This document shows, piece by piece, positions 42,776 through 51,669 of a DNA stretch of 64,000 nucleotides. The translations under genes were made by a program, and so were the position numbers. Source of the DNA: Lachnospiraceae bacterium (GTDB lineage: Bacteria; Bacillota; Clostridia; Lachnospirales; Lachnospiraceae); assembly GCA_022510745.1 (NCBI GenBank), contig JAFLSY010000004.1, forward strand, positions 124,001 to 188,000, in the 5' to 3' direction. The notes beneath the pieces were generated by a model, which saw nothing but the letters and a program-made list of their open reading frames with translations, was not told the DNA's origin and searched no databases. Numbering within the stretch: the first letter of the stretch is position 1; every line of letters begins with the position of its first letter.

Positions 42776-43879
42776 GTGCAGGAACCGATAAGGGTGCTTC
42801 ATGTATTCGGCGGTCTAAGTCTCGGTGGCGCGGAAAGCCGTGTGATGGATTTATATCGCCATATAGACAGGGAAAAGCTGCAGTTTGATTTTTTAGTCCA
42901 TTCTGCAAAAGAAGAACATTTTGATAGAGAGATTAAGGAACTGGGAGGGCGGATTTACCGTGTTCCCCGTTTTAAGTTTTATAACTGGTTAAAGTATAAA
43001 AAGGCGTTGAAACGCTTTTTTTATGAACATCCTGAGTTCAGGGCGGTACATGGGCATATGACAAGTACAGCTTCCATTTATCTGCCCATTGCAAAAAAAT
43101 CAGGAATTCCGATTACCATAGCACACGCCAGAAGTGCGGGAGTTCCTGCCGGCGCCAAAGGAGTTTTGACAAAATGGCTGAGGCGTTCTCTAAAGAACAA
43201 AACAGACTATTGCCTGGCGTGCTCGAAAGAGGCGGGGGAGGCTGTTTTTGGAAAGGAATGTATGCGGCAGGGAAAAGTTGAGGTGATCCCAAATGCCATT
43301 GCTGTTCCTAAATATGACTACAGTCCTGAAATGCGGCAGCAAATGAGGCAGAAACTGTGTGTAGAGGATAAGCTGGTAATCGGGCATGTAGGCAGTTTTC
43401 GTGCTCCCAAAAATCATACTTTTTTAATTGAGATATTTGGGGAAATACACAGACGTAGAGTGGATGCCGTGCTGCTGCTTTTAGGAGAAGGCGAACTGCA
43501 AGAAAAGATCAAAGAGCAGGTAGAAAAGGAGGGGCTTACAGAATCCGTTCGATTTCTGGGTAACCGCTCGCCGGTCAGTGATTATTATCAGGCTATGGAC
43601 TTTTTGGTATTTCCTTCTCTTTTTGAGGGCTTGCCGGGAACTGTAATAGAAGCACAGACGGCGGGACTGCGCTGCCTGATTTCTGATACGATTTCGGGAG
43701 AAGTAAACATTACGGAACTTGTAAAAACCTATAGTTTGGGACTACCTGCCGCAGAATGGGCGGAATATGTGCTTGCAAACTGCGAATATGAGAGAAAGAG
43801 TCAGGTGAATGAAGTAAGCGCGGCCGGATTTGATATTTTAGAACAGATAAAACGATATGAAAGGATTTATGGAATATAA
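42776..43879 (+). CDS. GT4 glycosyltransferase, EpsF-like
   Basis: 367 residues with GTG start: AGGAG (42762-42766) lies 9 bases upstream. HVFGGLSLGGAESRVMDLYR is the EpsF/CpsF-type N-terminus, HGHMTSTASIY follows, and IGHVGSFRAPKNH plus FPSLFEGLPGTVIEAQTAG form the donor site. The GT-B fold is complete. Substrate unknown. Confidence 0.9.
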   Translation: MQEPIRVLHVFGGLSLGGAESRVMDLYRHIDREKLQFDFLVHSAKEEHFDREIKELGGRIYRVPRFKFYNWLKYKKALKRFFYEHPEFRAVHGHMTSTASIYLPIAKKSGIPITIAHARSAGVPAGAKGVLTKWLRRSLKNKTDYCLACSKEAGEAVFGKECMRQGKVEVIPNAIAVPKYDYSPEMRQQMRQKLCVEDKLVIGHVGSFRAPKNHTFLIEIFGEIHRRRVDAVLLLLGEGELQEKIKEQVEKEGLTESVRFLGNRSPVSDYYQAMDFLVFPSLFEGLPGTVIEAQTAGLRCLISDTISGEVNITELVKTYSLGLPAAEWAEYVLANCEYERKSQVNEVSAAGFDILEQIKRYERIYGI

Positions 43880-43881
43880 CC

Positions 43882-44664
43882 ATGATACAAATAACTTATC
43901 ATAAAAAGGGAATCCGCATAACGCAGATCTGGTTTTCTGAAAATATTTTTAAAAGTGAAAATCTCAAAACAGATATTCTTTTTTATCATGGCGTATCTCA
44001 AGCACAAGCAGATAATAAATGTTTGTTTACTGAATTTCATACTTTGATCAGCAATCTGGACCTGCCGGAGGAGGAACTTTTATCCCGTATCAATAAAAAC
44101 GTGCGGTATGAGATTCGCCGCAATTGTAAGGAAGAAGCGGAATATCGGGTATTTCCCTCTGCAGAACTGCAGCAGAAACCGGAGATTATTACGCAATTTG
44201 CAGATATGTATGAGGCAATGTATCGGCAAAAAGGTCAGAAAGCCGTATTTAACAGAATACAATTTTTAGAGTACTTGAAGCAAAATGCTATACTATTAAC
44301 CGCTATTTATCAGGAAGAACTTCCTTTGGTATTCCATTCCTATATTGTGGGAGAAAAGCAAGTCAGGCTTTTGCACTCGGTATCTGATTTCCGCAGCGGA
44401 GAAACGGATGCCAATTTGGTTGCCAGAGCAAATAAAAGACTTCATTGGGAGGATATGCTTTTATTTAAGAAGCAGGGAAAGAAAATCTATGATTGGGGCG
44501 GTGTATCCAGTTTGGAGGAACCTAACGGAATTGATGCCTTTAAGTTCAAATTTGGAGGGGAACCGCTCACTTACTATAATGCATATCGAGGCAGTTCCTT
44601 TTTAGGAAAAGCAGCAGTAGCAATGATGAAGAGGAGAAACGGAAAAAGTAACCATGCAGGATAA
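43882..44664 (+). CDS. FemAB/GNAT-like acyltransferase
   Basis: 260 residues, a single GNAT-type domain. RINKNVRYEIRRN, VFHSYIVG and IYDWGG are patterns of the BioF2/FemAB-like (Acetyltransf_6) group. FemX enzymes use aminoacyl-tRNA to add amino acids to peptidoglycan; others in glycan loci acylate sugars. Since an ATP-grasp and amidotransferase row lies 6 kb on, an aminoacyl role is thinkable. The stop overlaps the next gene by 11 bases. Confidence 0.72.
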   Translation: MIQITYHKKGIRITQIWFSENIFKSENLKTDILFYHGVSQAQADNKCLFTEFHTLISNLDLPEEELLSRINKNVRYEIRRNCKEEAEYRVFPSAELQQKPEIITQFADMYEAMYRQKGQKAVFNRIQFLEYLKQNAILLTAIYQEELPLVFHSYIVGEKQVRLLHSVSDFRSGETDANLVARANKRLHWEDMLLFKKQGKKIYDWGGVSSLEEPNGIDAFKFKFGGEPLTYYNAYRGSSFLGKAAVAMMKRRNGKSNHAG

Positions 44665-45838
44665 AGAGAAAAAACAAAAAAAGGTAATGCTCATGGTTCC
44701 GCTTTTGGATCAGGGTGGATTAGAGAGAATCTGTGCATTTACGGCAAAATGCCTCAATGATAAATGTGAGCTTTGTCTTGTAGTATTCAGTACGAAGAAT
44801 ATGTTTTATGATATAGGTGATGTGGAACTCATTGATCTGGGACTTGGCAGCAGACCGACTAAGCCGGGTAAGATCATAAATGTTTTTAAAAGAGTGCATG
44901 CGGTGAAGAAAATCAAACGGCAGAGGCAGATTGATATCACGTACAGCTTTGGACCCACAGCTAATTTGGTCAATGTTCTATCGCGTGTAAAAGATAAAAT
45001 ATGGGTTGGCATCCGGGGATACGGAGCATTGCAGAGTGACAGAAATATGAGGCTTCTTTGTAAGAAGGCGGATACTGTTATCTGTTGTACGAAGATCATG
45101 CGGGATGATGTAAATGCTATTTATCATCCTAAAGAAGCAGAATGTTTGTATAATCCTTGCGAGACGGAAAAGAACAGGCAAATGAGCAGGGAAGCGGTAG
45201 AGGAACGGCATATGACCTTTTTTGACGGAAGCAGCCCTATTATCGTTTCCATGAGCAGAGCAGATGACGTAAAAGGTTTTTGGCATCTGATCAAAGCGGT
45301 AGCGCTGATCAAACGTGAAATCCCGGAAGTAAAACTGATGATTATCGGAGATGGAGATTTTTCCGAATATGAAAAGCTGGCGGTGGAGCTGGGGATAGGA
45401 AATGATGTGCTGTTTACGGGCTTGCAGAAAAACCCGTTTACTTATTTAGAGAAGGCTTCCTTGTACGCCATGTGTTCGTATACGGAAGGGTTCCCCAATT
45501 CTTTGGTGGAAGCCATGTCGGTAGGCCTCCCGGTTATAGCCGCAAACTGTAAAACGGGACCGGCTGAGATACTGTCAGAGGACTATAAAAAAGTAGAGGA
45601 CCAAAAGCAGGTTCATGAATGTGAGTATGGCATACTGGTTCCGCTCATGAATCCGGTTAAAAATCTGGATGCGTCTGTTGTTGAAGAGGAGGAAAGGATT
45701 TTTGCAAAAGAGGCGGTAAAGATATTAAAAAATCCGGAATATCTTATAAAACTACAAGAGAGGGCTCAGAAACGCAGTGATACATTTTCCGCGGATCAGT
45801 ATATAGAAAAGCTGGTTTGGAAAATTGAGCAAGTTTGA
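44654..45838 (+). CDS. GT4 glycosyltransferase
   Basis: 394 residues: VMLMVPLLDQGGLERICAF, VSMSRADDVKGFWHLI and CSYTEGFPNSLVEAMSVGLPVIAANCKTG (GT4 donor motif) show a full GT-B enzyme. The PNSLVEAM and later CKTGPAEIL pattern matches GT4 enzymes such as CapM/WbpT-like transferases. Stop TGA at 45836-45838 lies inside the -35 of the next promoter. Confidence 0.89.
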   Translation: MQDKEKKQKKVMLMVPLLDQGGLERICAFTAKCLNDKCELCLVVFSTKNMFYDIGDVELIDLGLGSRPTKPGKIINVFKRVHAVKKIKRQRQIDITYSFGPTANLVNVLSRVKDKIWVGIRGYGALQSDRNMRLLCKKADTVICCTKIMRDDVNAIYHPKEAECLYNPCETEKNRQMSREAVEERHMTFFDGSSPIIVSMSRADDVKGFWHLIKAVALIKREIPEVKLMIIGDGDFSEYEKLAVELGIGNDVLFTGLQKNPFTYLEKASLYAMCSYTEGFPNSLVEAMSVGLPVIAANCKTGPAEILSEDYKKVEDQKQVHECEYGILVPLMNPVKNLDASVVEEEERIFAKEAVKILKNPEYLIKLQERAQKRSDTFSADQYIEKLVWKIEQV

Positions 45839-45863
45839 CGGGATATGGGGATTATGATATATT
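45835..45863 (+). promoter_or_regulatory. Putative extended -10 promoter before the 463-residue membrane gene
   Basis: TTGACG (45835-45840), 17-base spacer, TATATT (45858-45863), preceded by TATGA. The hexamers equal those at 21993-22021. Start near 45870 leaves 24 bases to the ATG at 45894. Confidence 0.65.
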
Positions 45864-45893
45864 AGAAAAGTATAGTGATAAGGGAAAGTAAGG

Positions 45894-47285
45894 ATGGATT
45901 TAAGGGATAAAGATACTGCAAAAGAAAAAGAGAAAAGAACCTTAAACAAAAGAAGTCTTTGTGTTTTAGGCGTCAGTCTGTTGTTCTATCTTTTTTGGTT
46001 TGTTGTGGATGGTGTGATAATCTCTGTGGATGCACAGAGTTATATTGACGGATACTATAGCAGAGAACCTTTATACCCGAGTATTCTTTTCGTGCTTAGA
46101 TTACTGTTTGGGACAAGCAGTTATCTGTATGTGACGGTTCTGCTGCAGTGTATTTTGGCTGCGGTGGCAACCTGGCGGCTTACAGAAGTAATGGCTGCAA
46201 AATTTCATTTGGGAATCCTATCGATAGCGGCTATAGAAGGGATCCAATTTGCTGTTGTGCTGCTGTGCCGATTTGCGGCAGGAAGAAAAAGTACCTATTG
46301 TAATTCAATCGAATCAGAAGGCATGGCAATTCCGTTATTTATTTTATTTATTTTGGCGTTGTTACAGTTTCTTTGGAACTCAGAATATAAAAAGCTTGTC
46401 GGAGTTACTTTTTATGCAATTTGTCTGATTTGTATCAGAAAGCAAATGCTTATGGTGTTGCCGTTTCTGGTGTTGGTTTATTTGGGGGCAGGAATATTCC
46501 GGAAATTTAATTGGAGAAAGTATCTCATAGTTTTCTGTTCCGTTTTAGCGACGACGGGGATAGCGCAGGGGATAAATTATCTATACAATTTTGCCTTACG
46601 AGGGGAGTTTATGCAGCCTACAAAGAATTTTGCTTTTTTGGCTGTGACGACGCTCTATAGTTCGGATTCTGAGGATATAGAAAGTGTTGAAGACGAAAAC
46701 TTGCGGTCATTGTTTAAAATTATTGTTTCGCAGATAGAGGATTGTGAATACAGCTATAAATATGCACCCGCAGGTTGGGAACAGCTTGCCCATCATTACG
46801 CGGATAACTATGATTTGATTCAATTTGAGATTGCATATCCGGCCATTTATGAATATGTAGACAGTCAGAAGCCTGTTTCTACCAATGACAGGGAAAAAGC
46901 AGCAGATGCATTGACAGAATCCATTATTAAGGAACTGATGCCAAAGTGTTGGGTTAATATGTTGCGAGTTGCAACTTCAAATATGTATATGGGACTTTGC
47001 AATACAGTATCCAAGGCAAGCACTGTACTGAACTGGTATAATATATTATTTTATTTACTATATGCGGGTTTGATTATCAGAAATATAATAAAAAAGAAAA
47101 ACAGGGATATTAATTGCTTAGCACTTGTGATAGCAGTTGCTGTGGCTGTCAACGTTGGTGCGGTAGGAATCACTATTTTTGCACAGACAAGGTATATGAT
47201 TTATAATATGCCGCTTATCTATGTGTCAATGTATTTATTATTATGGTCATATGCAAAGGAAAAGCGGACTGTTCAAAGCCGATAG
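45894..47285 (+). CDS. Multi-pass membrane protein, GT-C-like
   Basis: 463 residues; an N-terminal charged stretch (1-22) and about nine spans. After the first span comes SVDAQSYIDGYYSREPLYP, an Asp/Glu-containing external loop like the catalytic loop of GT-C enzymes. A large outer loop lies at about 235-350. It differs from the three other big membrane proteins by its shorter length and lack of a C-terminal domain. I do not recognise a named family. It starts a new module behind its own promoter and precedes a GT4. Confidence 0.6.
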   Translation: MDLRDKDTAKEKEKRTLNKRSLCVLGVSLLFYLFWFVVDGVIISVDAQSYIDGYYSREPLYPSILFVLRLLFGTSSYLYVTVLLQCILAAVATWRLTEVMAAKFHLGILSIAAIEGIQFAVVLLCRFAAGRKSTYCNSIESEGMAIPLFILFILALLQFLWNSEYKKLVGVTFYAICLICIRKQMLMVLPFLVLVYLGAGIFRKFNWRKYLIVFCSVLATTGIAQGINYLYNFALRGEFMQPTKNFAFLAVTTLYSSDSEDIESVEDENLRSLFKIIVSQIEDCEYSYKYAPAGWEQLAHHYADNYDLIQFEIAYPAIYEYVDSQKPVSTNDREKAADALTESIIKELMPKCWVNMLRVATSNMYMGLCNTVSKASTVLNWYNILFYLLYAGLIIRNIIKKKNRDINCLALVIAVAVAVNVGAVGITIFAQTRYMIYNMPLIYVSMYLLLWSYAKEKRTVQSR

Positions 47286-47302
47286 CTATTATAGGAGAAA
47301 TG

Positions 47303-48409
47303 ATGCGTAAAGTAGTATTTCATTTGAATTGTTTGGAGCAGGGAGGCGCAGAGCGGGTAGTTACGACTTTGGCTAACCGCTTTGTCAACGATGGATATGA
47401 AGTATTCATTGCAACAGAATACTTTGCGGAAAATGAATTTATCATCGATGAACGAATTAAAAGAGTACATGTGGGATTGACGCAGAAGCAGGAAAAGGCG
47501 AACCGTATTCGAAAGTTTCTTTTCAGAATTAAAAACCTGCGGGATTTTTTGAAACGGGAAAAACCGGATATTATTATTGCCTTTGCACTGAAAGCAAATT
47601 ACCGGGCGGTCATGGCAACTGCTTTCACAAAAATTCCGGCCATTATATCCGTGCGTACAAATCCCTATAATCATTATACGACTTTTAAGGACAAGCTGTT
47701 GACAACACTGCTTTTTTCAAGAGCCGAGGGCAATGTGTTTCAGACCGAAGGGGCTCGAAACTTTTTTTCCAAAGGAATACAAAAGAGATCGAGAATCATT
47801 TTAAATCCCATCAATGAAAAATATATCGGGACACCGAAACCGGCAGCAAGAAGGAAAGCTGTAGTACAGTCAGGACGTCTTGTAGGATTTAAAAATCAGT
47901 TGATGTTGATCGACGCCTTTGTATCCGTGCACGAAAAACATTCGGATTATATACTGGAGATTTATGGAGGGGATTCCAAAGACGGAACCAAAGAACTTTT
48001 GGAGCAGAGCATTGCAGAGCATGCTGCAGGCAGCTATATTTCTCTGATGGGCGCCAGTGATGAATTGGAAAAACAGTTGGTGGATGCGGCAGTATTTGCG
48101 TTTTCCTCCGACTGGGAGGGACTGCCCAATGCGCTGATGGAAGCCATGGCGTTGGGACTCCCCATCGTTGCCACCGACTGTCCCTGCGGCGGGCCTAGGA
48201 CTCTGATTACGGATGAAGAAAATGGGTTGCTAGTGCCTGTAGGAGATGCAGGGGCAATGGCCGCCGGAATTAACCGTTTGATTGAGGATATAGAGCTGGC
48301 GGAGCGACTGGGGGATCAGGCACGAAACATAGAGAAAAGAGCCAATGTAGAATTCATCTGCAGTCAGTGGAAAGAATATATTGAAACCTTATGTGGAGAG
48401 AAAAGATAA
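47303..48409 (+). CDS. GT4 glycosyltransferase
   Basis: 368 residues. FHLNCLEQGGAERVVTTLA, VQSGRLVGFKNQLMLI and FSSDWEGLPNALMEAMALGLPIVATDCPCGGP are strong GT4 marks. AGGAG (47293-47297) favours ATG 47303 over the adjacent ATG 47300. The C-terminal DCPCGGP is shared with the GT4 at 54533, with which it seems to be the closest pair in the window, possibly an old duplication. Confidence 0.91.
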   Translation: MRKVVFHLNCLEQGGAERVVTTLANRFVNDGYEVFIATEYFAENEFIIDERIKRVHVGLTQKQEKANRIRKFLFRIKNLRDFLKREKPDIIIAFALKANYRAVMATAFTKIPAIISVRTNPYNHYTTFKDKLLTTLLFSRAEGNVFQTEGARNFFSKGIQKRSRIILNPINEKYIGTPKPAARRKAVVQSGRLVGFKNQLMLIDAFVSVHEKHSDYILEIYGGDSKDGTKELLEQSIAEHAAGSYISLMGASDELEKQLVDAAVFAFSSDWEGLPNALMEAMALGLPIVATDCPCGGPRTLITDEENGLLVPVGDAGAMAAGINRLIEDIELAERLGDQARNIEKRANVEFICSQWKEYIETLCGEKR

Positions 48410-48419
48410 GGAGAGCATC

Positions 48420-49184
48420 ATGTTTTCATTTGAGGATTATCGGGAAATACTAAGAATTGTTAAAAGCACAGGTCTACAAGCCTCTTATAAAGAGGCATTA
48501 GAACGTGACAGATTCATTATTATGCGGCATGATGTGGAATATAGTGTGGAGCGTGCTTATGAGTTGGCAAAAGTAGAGACGAGTATGGATTTCGTCTCTA
48601 CCTACTTTTTTCAGTGGACCAATAACTCCTACAATATTCTTTCCCGTAAGAATATGGATATGGTAAAGGATATGCATGAAAGAGGACATCAGATCGGGCT
48701 GCATTATGCTTTAAACGGCATGACTGATATGGAACAAATCAGAAAGCAGATCATAAAAGAAATGCAGATATTAAGCGAAATGTTCGGTTTTGCGGTGGAT
48801 ATCTTTTCCGTACACAGACCCTCTAAGGATGTGCTGCGTGAAAATATTAAACTGCCGGGTATCATAAATGCTTATCAGGATGATTTCTTTACTTTTGCGG
48901 AGAATGTGACTGAAGAGACGCCGGTAGTGGTGAAATACCTGTCGGATGCCAACCATATCTGGCGCTATGGATATCCCGATGAGAAGAATATTCTTTCTCA
49001 TGACAAGGTACAAATCCTGACCCACCCTTTTGCATGGACCAAGAAAGGCTATGATAATTTTGAAAATTATAAGTCTTTGGTACAGGAAAAGACAACGGAA
49101 GTGATAGACAGCATCGATAAAGAATGTAAGGACTTCGTAGAGTATAAAGACTGGTTTTTGGAGAATGCGATCCTGCACTTATAG
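48420..49184 (+). CDS. Polysaccharide deacetylase-like protein, cytoplasmic
   Basis: 254 residues. MRHDVEYSVERAYELAK has the HD metal motif of carbohydrate-esterase-4-like proteins, and GHQIGLHYALNG is the second His motif. THPFAW stands near the C-terminus. There is no signal sequence. The substrate might be an N-acetyl sugar on a lipid or nucleotide. It directly precedes the DUF362 gene by 12 bases. Start 48420 follows AAGGAGAG. Confidence 0.78.
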   Translation: MFSFEDYREILRIVKSTGLQASYKEALERDRFIIMRHDVEYSVERAYELAKVETSMDFVSTYFFQWTNNSYNILSRKNMDMVKDMHERGHQIGLHYALNGMTDMEQIRKQIIKEMQILSEMFGFAVDIFSVHRPSKDVLRENIKLPGIINAYQDDFFTFAENVTEETPVVVKYLSDANHIWRYGYPDEKNILSHDKVQILTHPFAWTKKGYDNFENYKSLVQEKTTEVIDSIDKECKDFVEYKDWFLENAILHL

Positions 49185-49196
49185 GAGAACGGACAT

Positions 49197-50669
49197 ATGC
49201 GGACAAACGTTCATATAGAACATATTGCAGGTGTGGATTACCCTGAGTGGGATGAAGAGTTCTGTTACGGACCCTCACAGGAATATCCGGAATTTGCATC
49301 AGGAAGTAAAAAAGAAATAGGGACAAAGGAAAACCATGTGTATGGAATGGTCAGAGATACCCTAGCTGCACTGGGAATGGATAAAGAGTATTTTGGAACC
49401 GAGGATTGGAATCCCTTTTCAGAATTTGCAGCACCGGGAGACACTGTTTTGGTCAAACCCAATATGGTTTATCATGAAAACAGGAATGCCAACCAGGGGA
49501 TGGATTGTCTGGTCACACATCCTTCCATTGTGCGGGCCGTATTGGATTATGTCATTCTGGCGTTAAAAGGCAACGGAAAGATTATTCTTGCTGACGCACC
49601 TGTGCAAGGATGCGACTTTGAAGTATTGGTAAAAGAATTGCATTATGACAAGATAGTGGAATATTACCAAAAGAAGCATATTCAAATTTCCTTGGTGGAT
49701 CTGCGTCAATTGGGAGAGGCGGGTATTGCAAAGATAAGCTCCCATTTTACGGCTGATGAAGATGTGGTGGTGGATATCGGTGCAAGCAGTGCCTTCAGTT
49801 ATTCTAAGAATCTGCGTATTACCAATTATCTTCCGGAATATATGGAAGAATATCATAATGAAAATGCGCATAAATATTCGGTTGCTAAAGTCGTGATGGA
49901 CGCGGATGTGATCATCAACCTTCCCAAGCCCAAAACACATAGGAAGGCCGGGATGACGGCATCCCTTAAAAATATGGTGGGATGCGTGGCAAAAAAAGAA
50001 TGCCTGCCCCATCATACGAAAGGCAGCAAGCAAGAGGCAGGCGATGAATACTTAGAGTATTCTGTTTTTAAAAAGTGGAGAACCACACTGCGGGAAAAAA
50101 ATGACAGAAGAGCGGCTGCAGGGAAAAAGGAATCAAAGTTATACGATATCACTGACAGGTTACTGCGTAGGGCAGCCGCAATCCGGCGTACCGATGCATA
50201 TGCGGAGGGAAGCTGGTATGGCAACGATACTTTGTGGAGAACCGTTTGCGATATTAACAGAGTAGTCATGTATGCTGACAGAAAGGGGATTTTGACGGAT
50301 ACTCCGCAGAGGAAAATGTTCATATTGGCGGATATGATCATAGCCGGGGAGGGTGAGGGACCCCTTTCTCCTTCGCCAAAGCAGGTCGGAATGCTAGTAG
50401 GCGGCTGGGAACAGATTGCGGTAGATAAGGTGATTTCCGCATTGATGGGATTTATGCCGGAAGATTTCCCTGTCATAAAAAATGCAGCTTTTGGGACAAG
50501 ATTTCAATTACCGGAAAATGAATTTACCATATCAGCGAACGACCTGACATTTCGGGATAAATGCTTGGAAGAAATAAGGAAAGAAGTAGTGCCGTTTGTT
50601 CCTACATCCGGTTGGGCAGAGCGGTTGGAGAAAAAAGATGAAAAAGATGTTGATCATCAAGGATATTAA
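49197..50669 (+). CDS. DUF362 family protein
   Basis: 490 residues. VLVKPNMVYHENRN, THPSIVRAVLDYV, LADAPVQGCDFE and INLPKPKTHRKAGMTASLKNMVG are the DUF362 motifs. Usual DUF362 proteins carry ferredoxin-like cysteine clusters; I see none here. The biochemical role of the glycan-locus subgroup is unknown to me. It leads a row of two ATP-grasp enzymes and an AsnB-like amidotransferase, so a link to carboxyl activation or amidation is suggested by context only. A strong AGGAG site lies 9 bases before the start. Confidence 0.8.
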   Translation: MRTNVHIEHIAGVDYPEWDEEFCYGPSQEYPEFASGSKKEIGTKENHVYGMVRDTLAALGMDKEYFGTEDWNPFSEFAAPGDTVLVKPNMVYHENRNANQGMDCLVTHPSIVRAVLDYVILALKGNGKIILADAPVQGCDFEVLVKELHYDKIVEYYQKKHIQISLVDLRQLGEAGIAKISSHFTADEDVVVDIGASSAFSYSKNLRITNYLPEYMEEYHNENAHKYSVAKVVMDADVIINLPKPKTHRKAGMTASLKNMVGCVAKKECLPHHTKGSKQEAGDEYLEYSVFKKWRTTLREKNDRRAAAGKKESKLYDITDRLLRRAAAIRRTDAYAEGSWYGNDTLWRTVCDINRVVMYADRKGILTDTPQRKMFILADMIIAGEGEGPLSPSPKQVGMLVGGWEQIAVDKVISALMGFMPEDFPVIKNAAFGTRFQLPENEFTISANDLTFRDKCLEEIRKEVVPFVPTSGWAERLEKKDEKDVDHQGY

Positions 50670-51663
50670 AAATTGGTTTTGGGTGACCTTTCCCAATTGG
50701 ACTACACCGGTTTCATTGGATGTGGAACATATTATTCATTTTTTTGAAAAGACAGGTTATCAGGTTGAACTCACCTCATATAAGGAGTTTGACTTTTCCA
50801 AGAATTATAGTGGATATGTGGTTCTTTATACTTCCGCGGAAGATTATTGCGGAGGCTCCAAAGATTTTATGGAGGATGTATTGGTACATCTGATGAATCA
50901 GGGTGCGGTTCTGCTGCCGGAATTCAAGTATTTTCGTGCGCACCATAATAAGGTCATGATGGAGATCCTACGGGACGAATTTAAGGAAGAAAAGCTAAGG
51001 ACGATTCATTCTCAGGTATGGTCATCCTACGAGCAATTAAAAGAGGCATCCTTTACGCAGTATCCGATCATTGTAAAACGGGCGGGCGGAGCAGGCGGAA
51101 CGGGAGTGTTTTTAGCACATGATGAAAAGGAACTATACAAGTATGCGGAGAAGGTATCCCGTATGACCAATCTGCTGCAATTTTATTACCTGTCATGCAG
51201 AAATATCAGAAGAAGGCTGCGCAGAAGAGAACAGTTTCTGATCCATAACAGTAAATTTCTTACGCAGAATTATATTCCGAGATTAGATGGGGATTATAAG
51301 GTACTTGTATTTGGGACGCATTATTTTGTATTACACCGTTTGAACAGAAAGGATGATTTTCGCGCCAGTGGCAGCGGTGCCTTTACCCATGAAGAAGATG
51401 ACAAAATAGATATGATATTGGACTTTGCCAAGCTCTGCACACAGGAAATAAAAGCACCCTGGCTTTCTTTAGATATCTGCCATGACGGTACAGCCTGCCA
51501 CTTGATAGAGTTTCAATGCATAACATTTGGCTTTAAGGCAATGAGTCTGTCAGAGCATCATTACGTACAAAAAGACGGACGTTGGGAAATTGTGGAGGGA
51601 CGTGTTGTTCCGGAGGAAGAATTTTGCTATGGAGTACAGTGTTATCTGGAAATGAGAGGTTGA
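50638..51663 (+). CDS. ATP-grasp ligase of unknown substrate
   Basis: 341 residues. PIIVKRAGGAGGTGVFL is the glycine-rich loop, LDGDYKVLVFG the central strand with acidic residue, and IEFQCITFGF ends the fold, as in RimK-like ATP-grasp enzymes that make amide bonds by acyl-phosphate. N-terminal MKKMLIIKDIKNW begins at ATG 50638 with GGAG 8 bases upstream; this overlaps the DUF362 gene by 32 bases. Its position between DUF362 and asnB suggests it joins an amino compound to a sugar carboxylate. Substrates unknown. Confidence 0.76.
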   Translation: MKKMLIIKDIKNWFWVTFPNWTTPVSLDVEHIIHFFEKTGYQVELTSYKEFDFSKNYSGYVVLYTSAEDYCGGSKDFMEDVLVHLMNQGAVLLPEFKYFRAHHNKVMMEILRDEFKEEKLRTIHSQVWSSYEQLKEASFTQYPIIVKRAGGAGGTGVFLAHDEKELYKYAEKVSRMTNLLQFYYLSCRNIRRRLRRREQFLIHNSKFLTQNYIPRLDGDYKVLVFGTHYFVLHRLNRKDDFRASGSGAFTHEEDDKIDMILDFAKLCTQEIKAPWLSLDICHDGTACHLIEFQCITFGFKAMSLSEHHYVQKDGRWEIVEGRVVPEEEFCYGVQCYLEMRG

Positions 51664-51669
51664 GGATAC

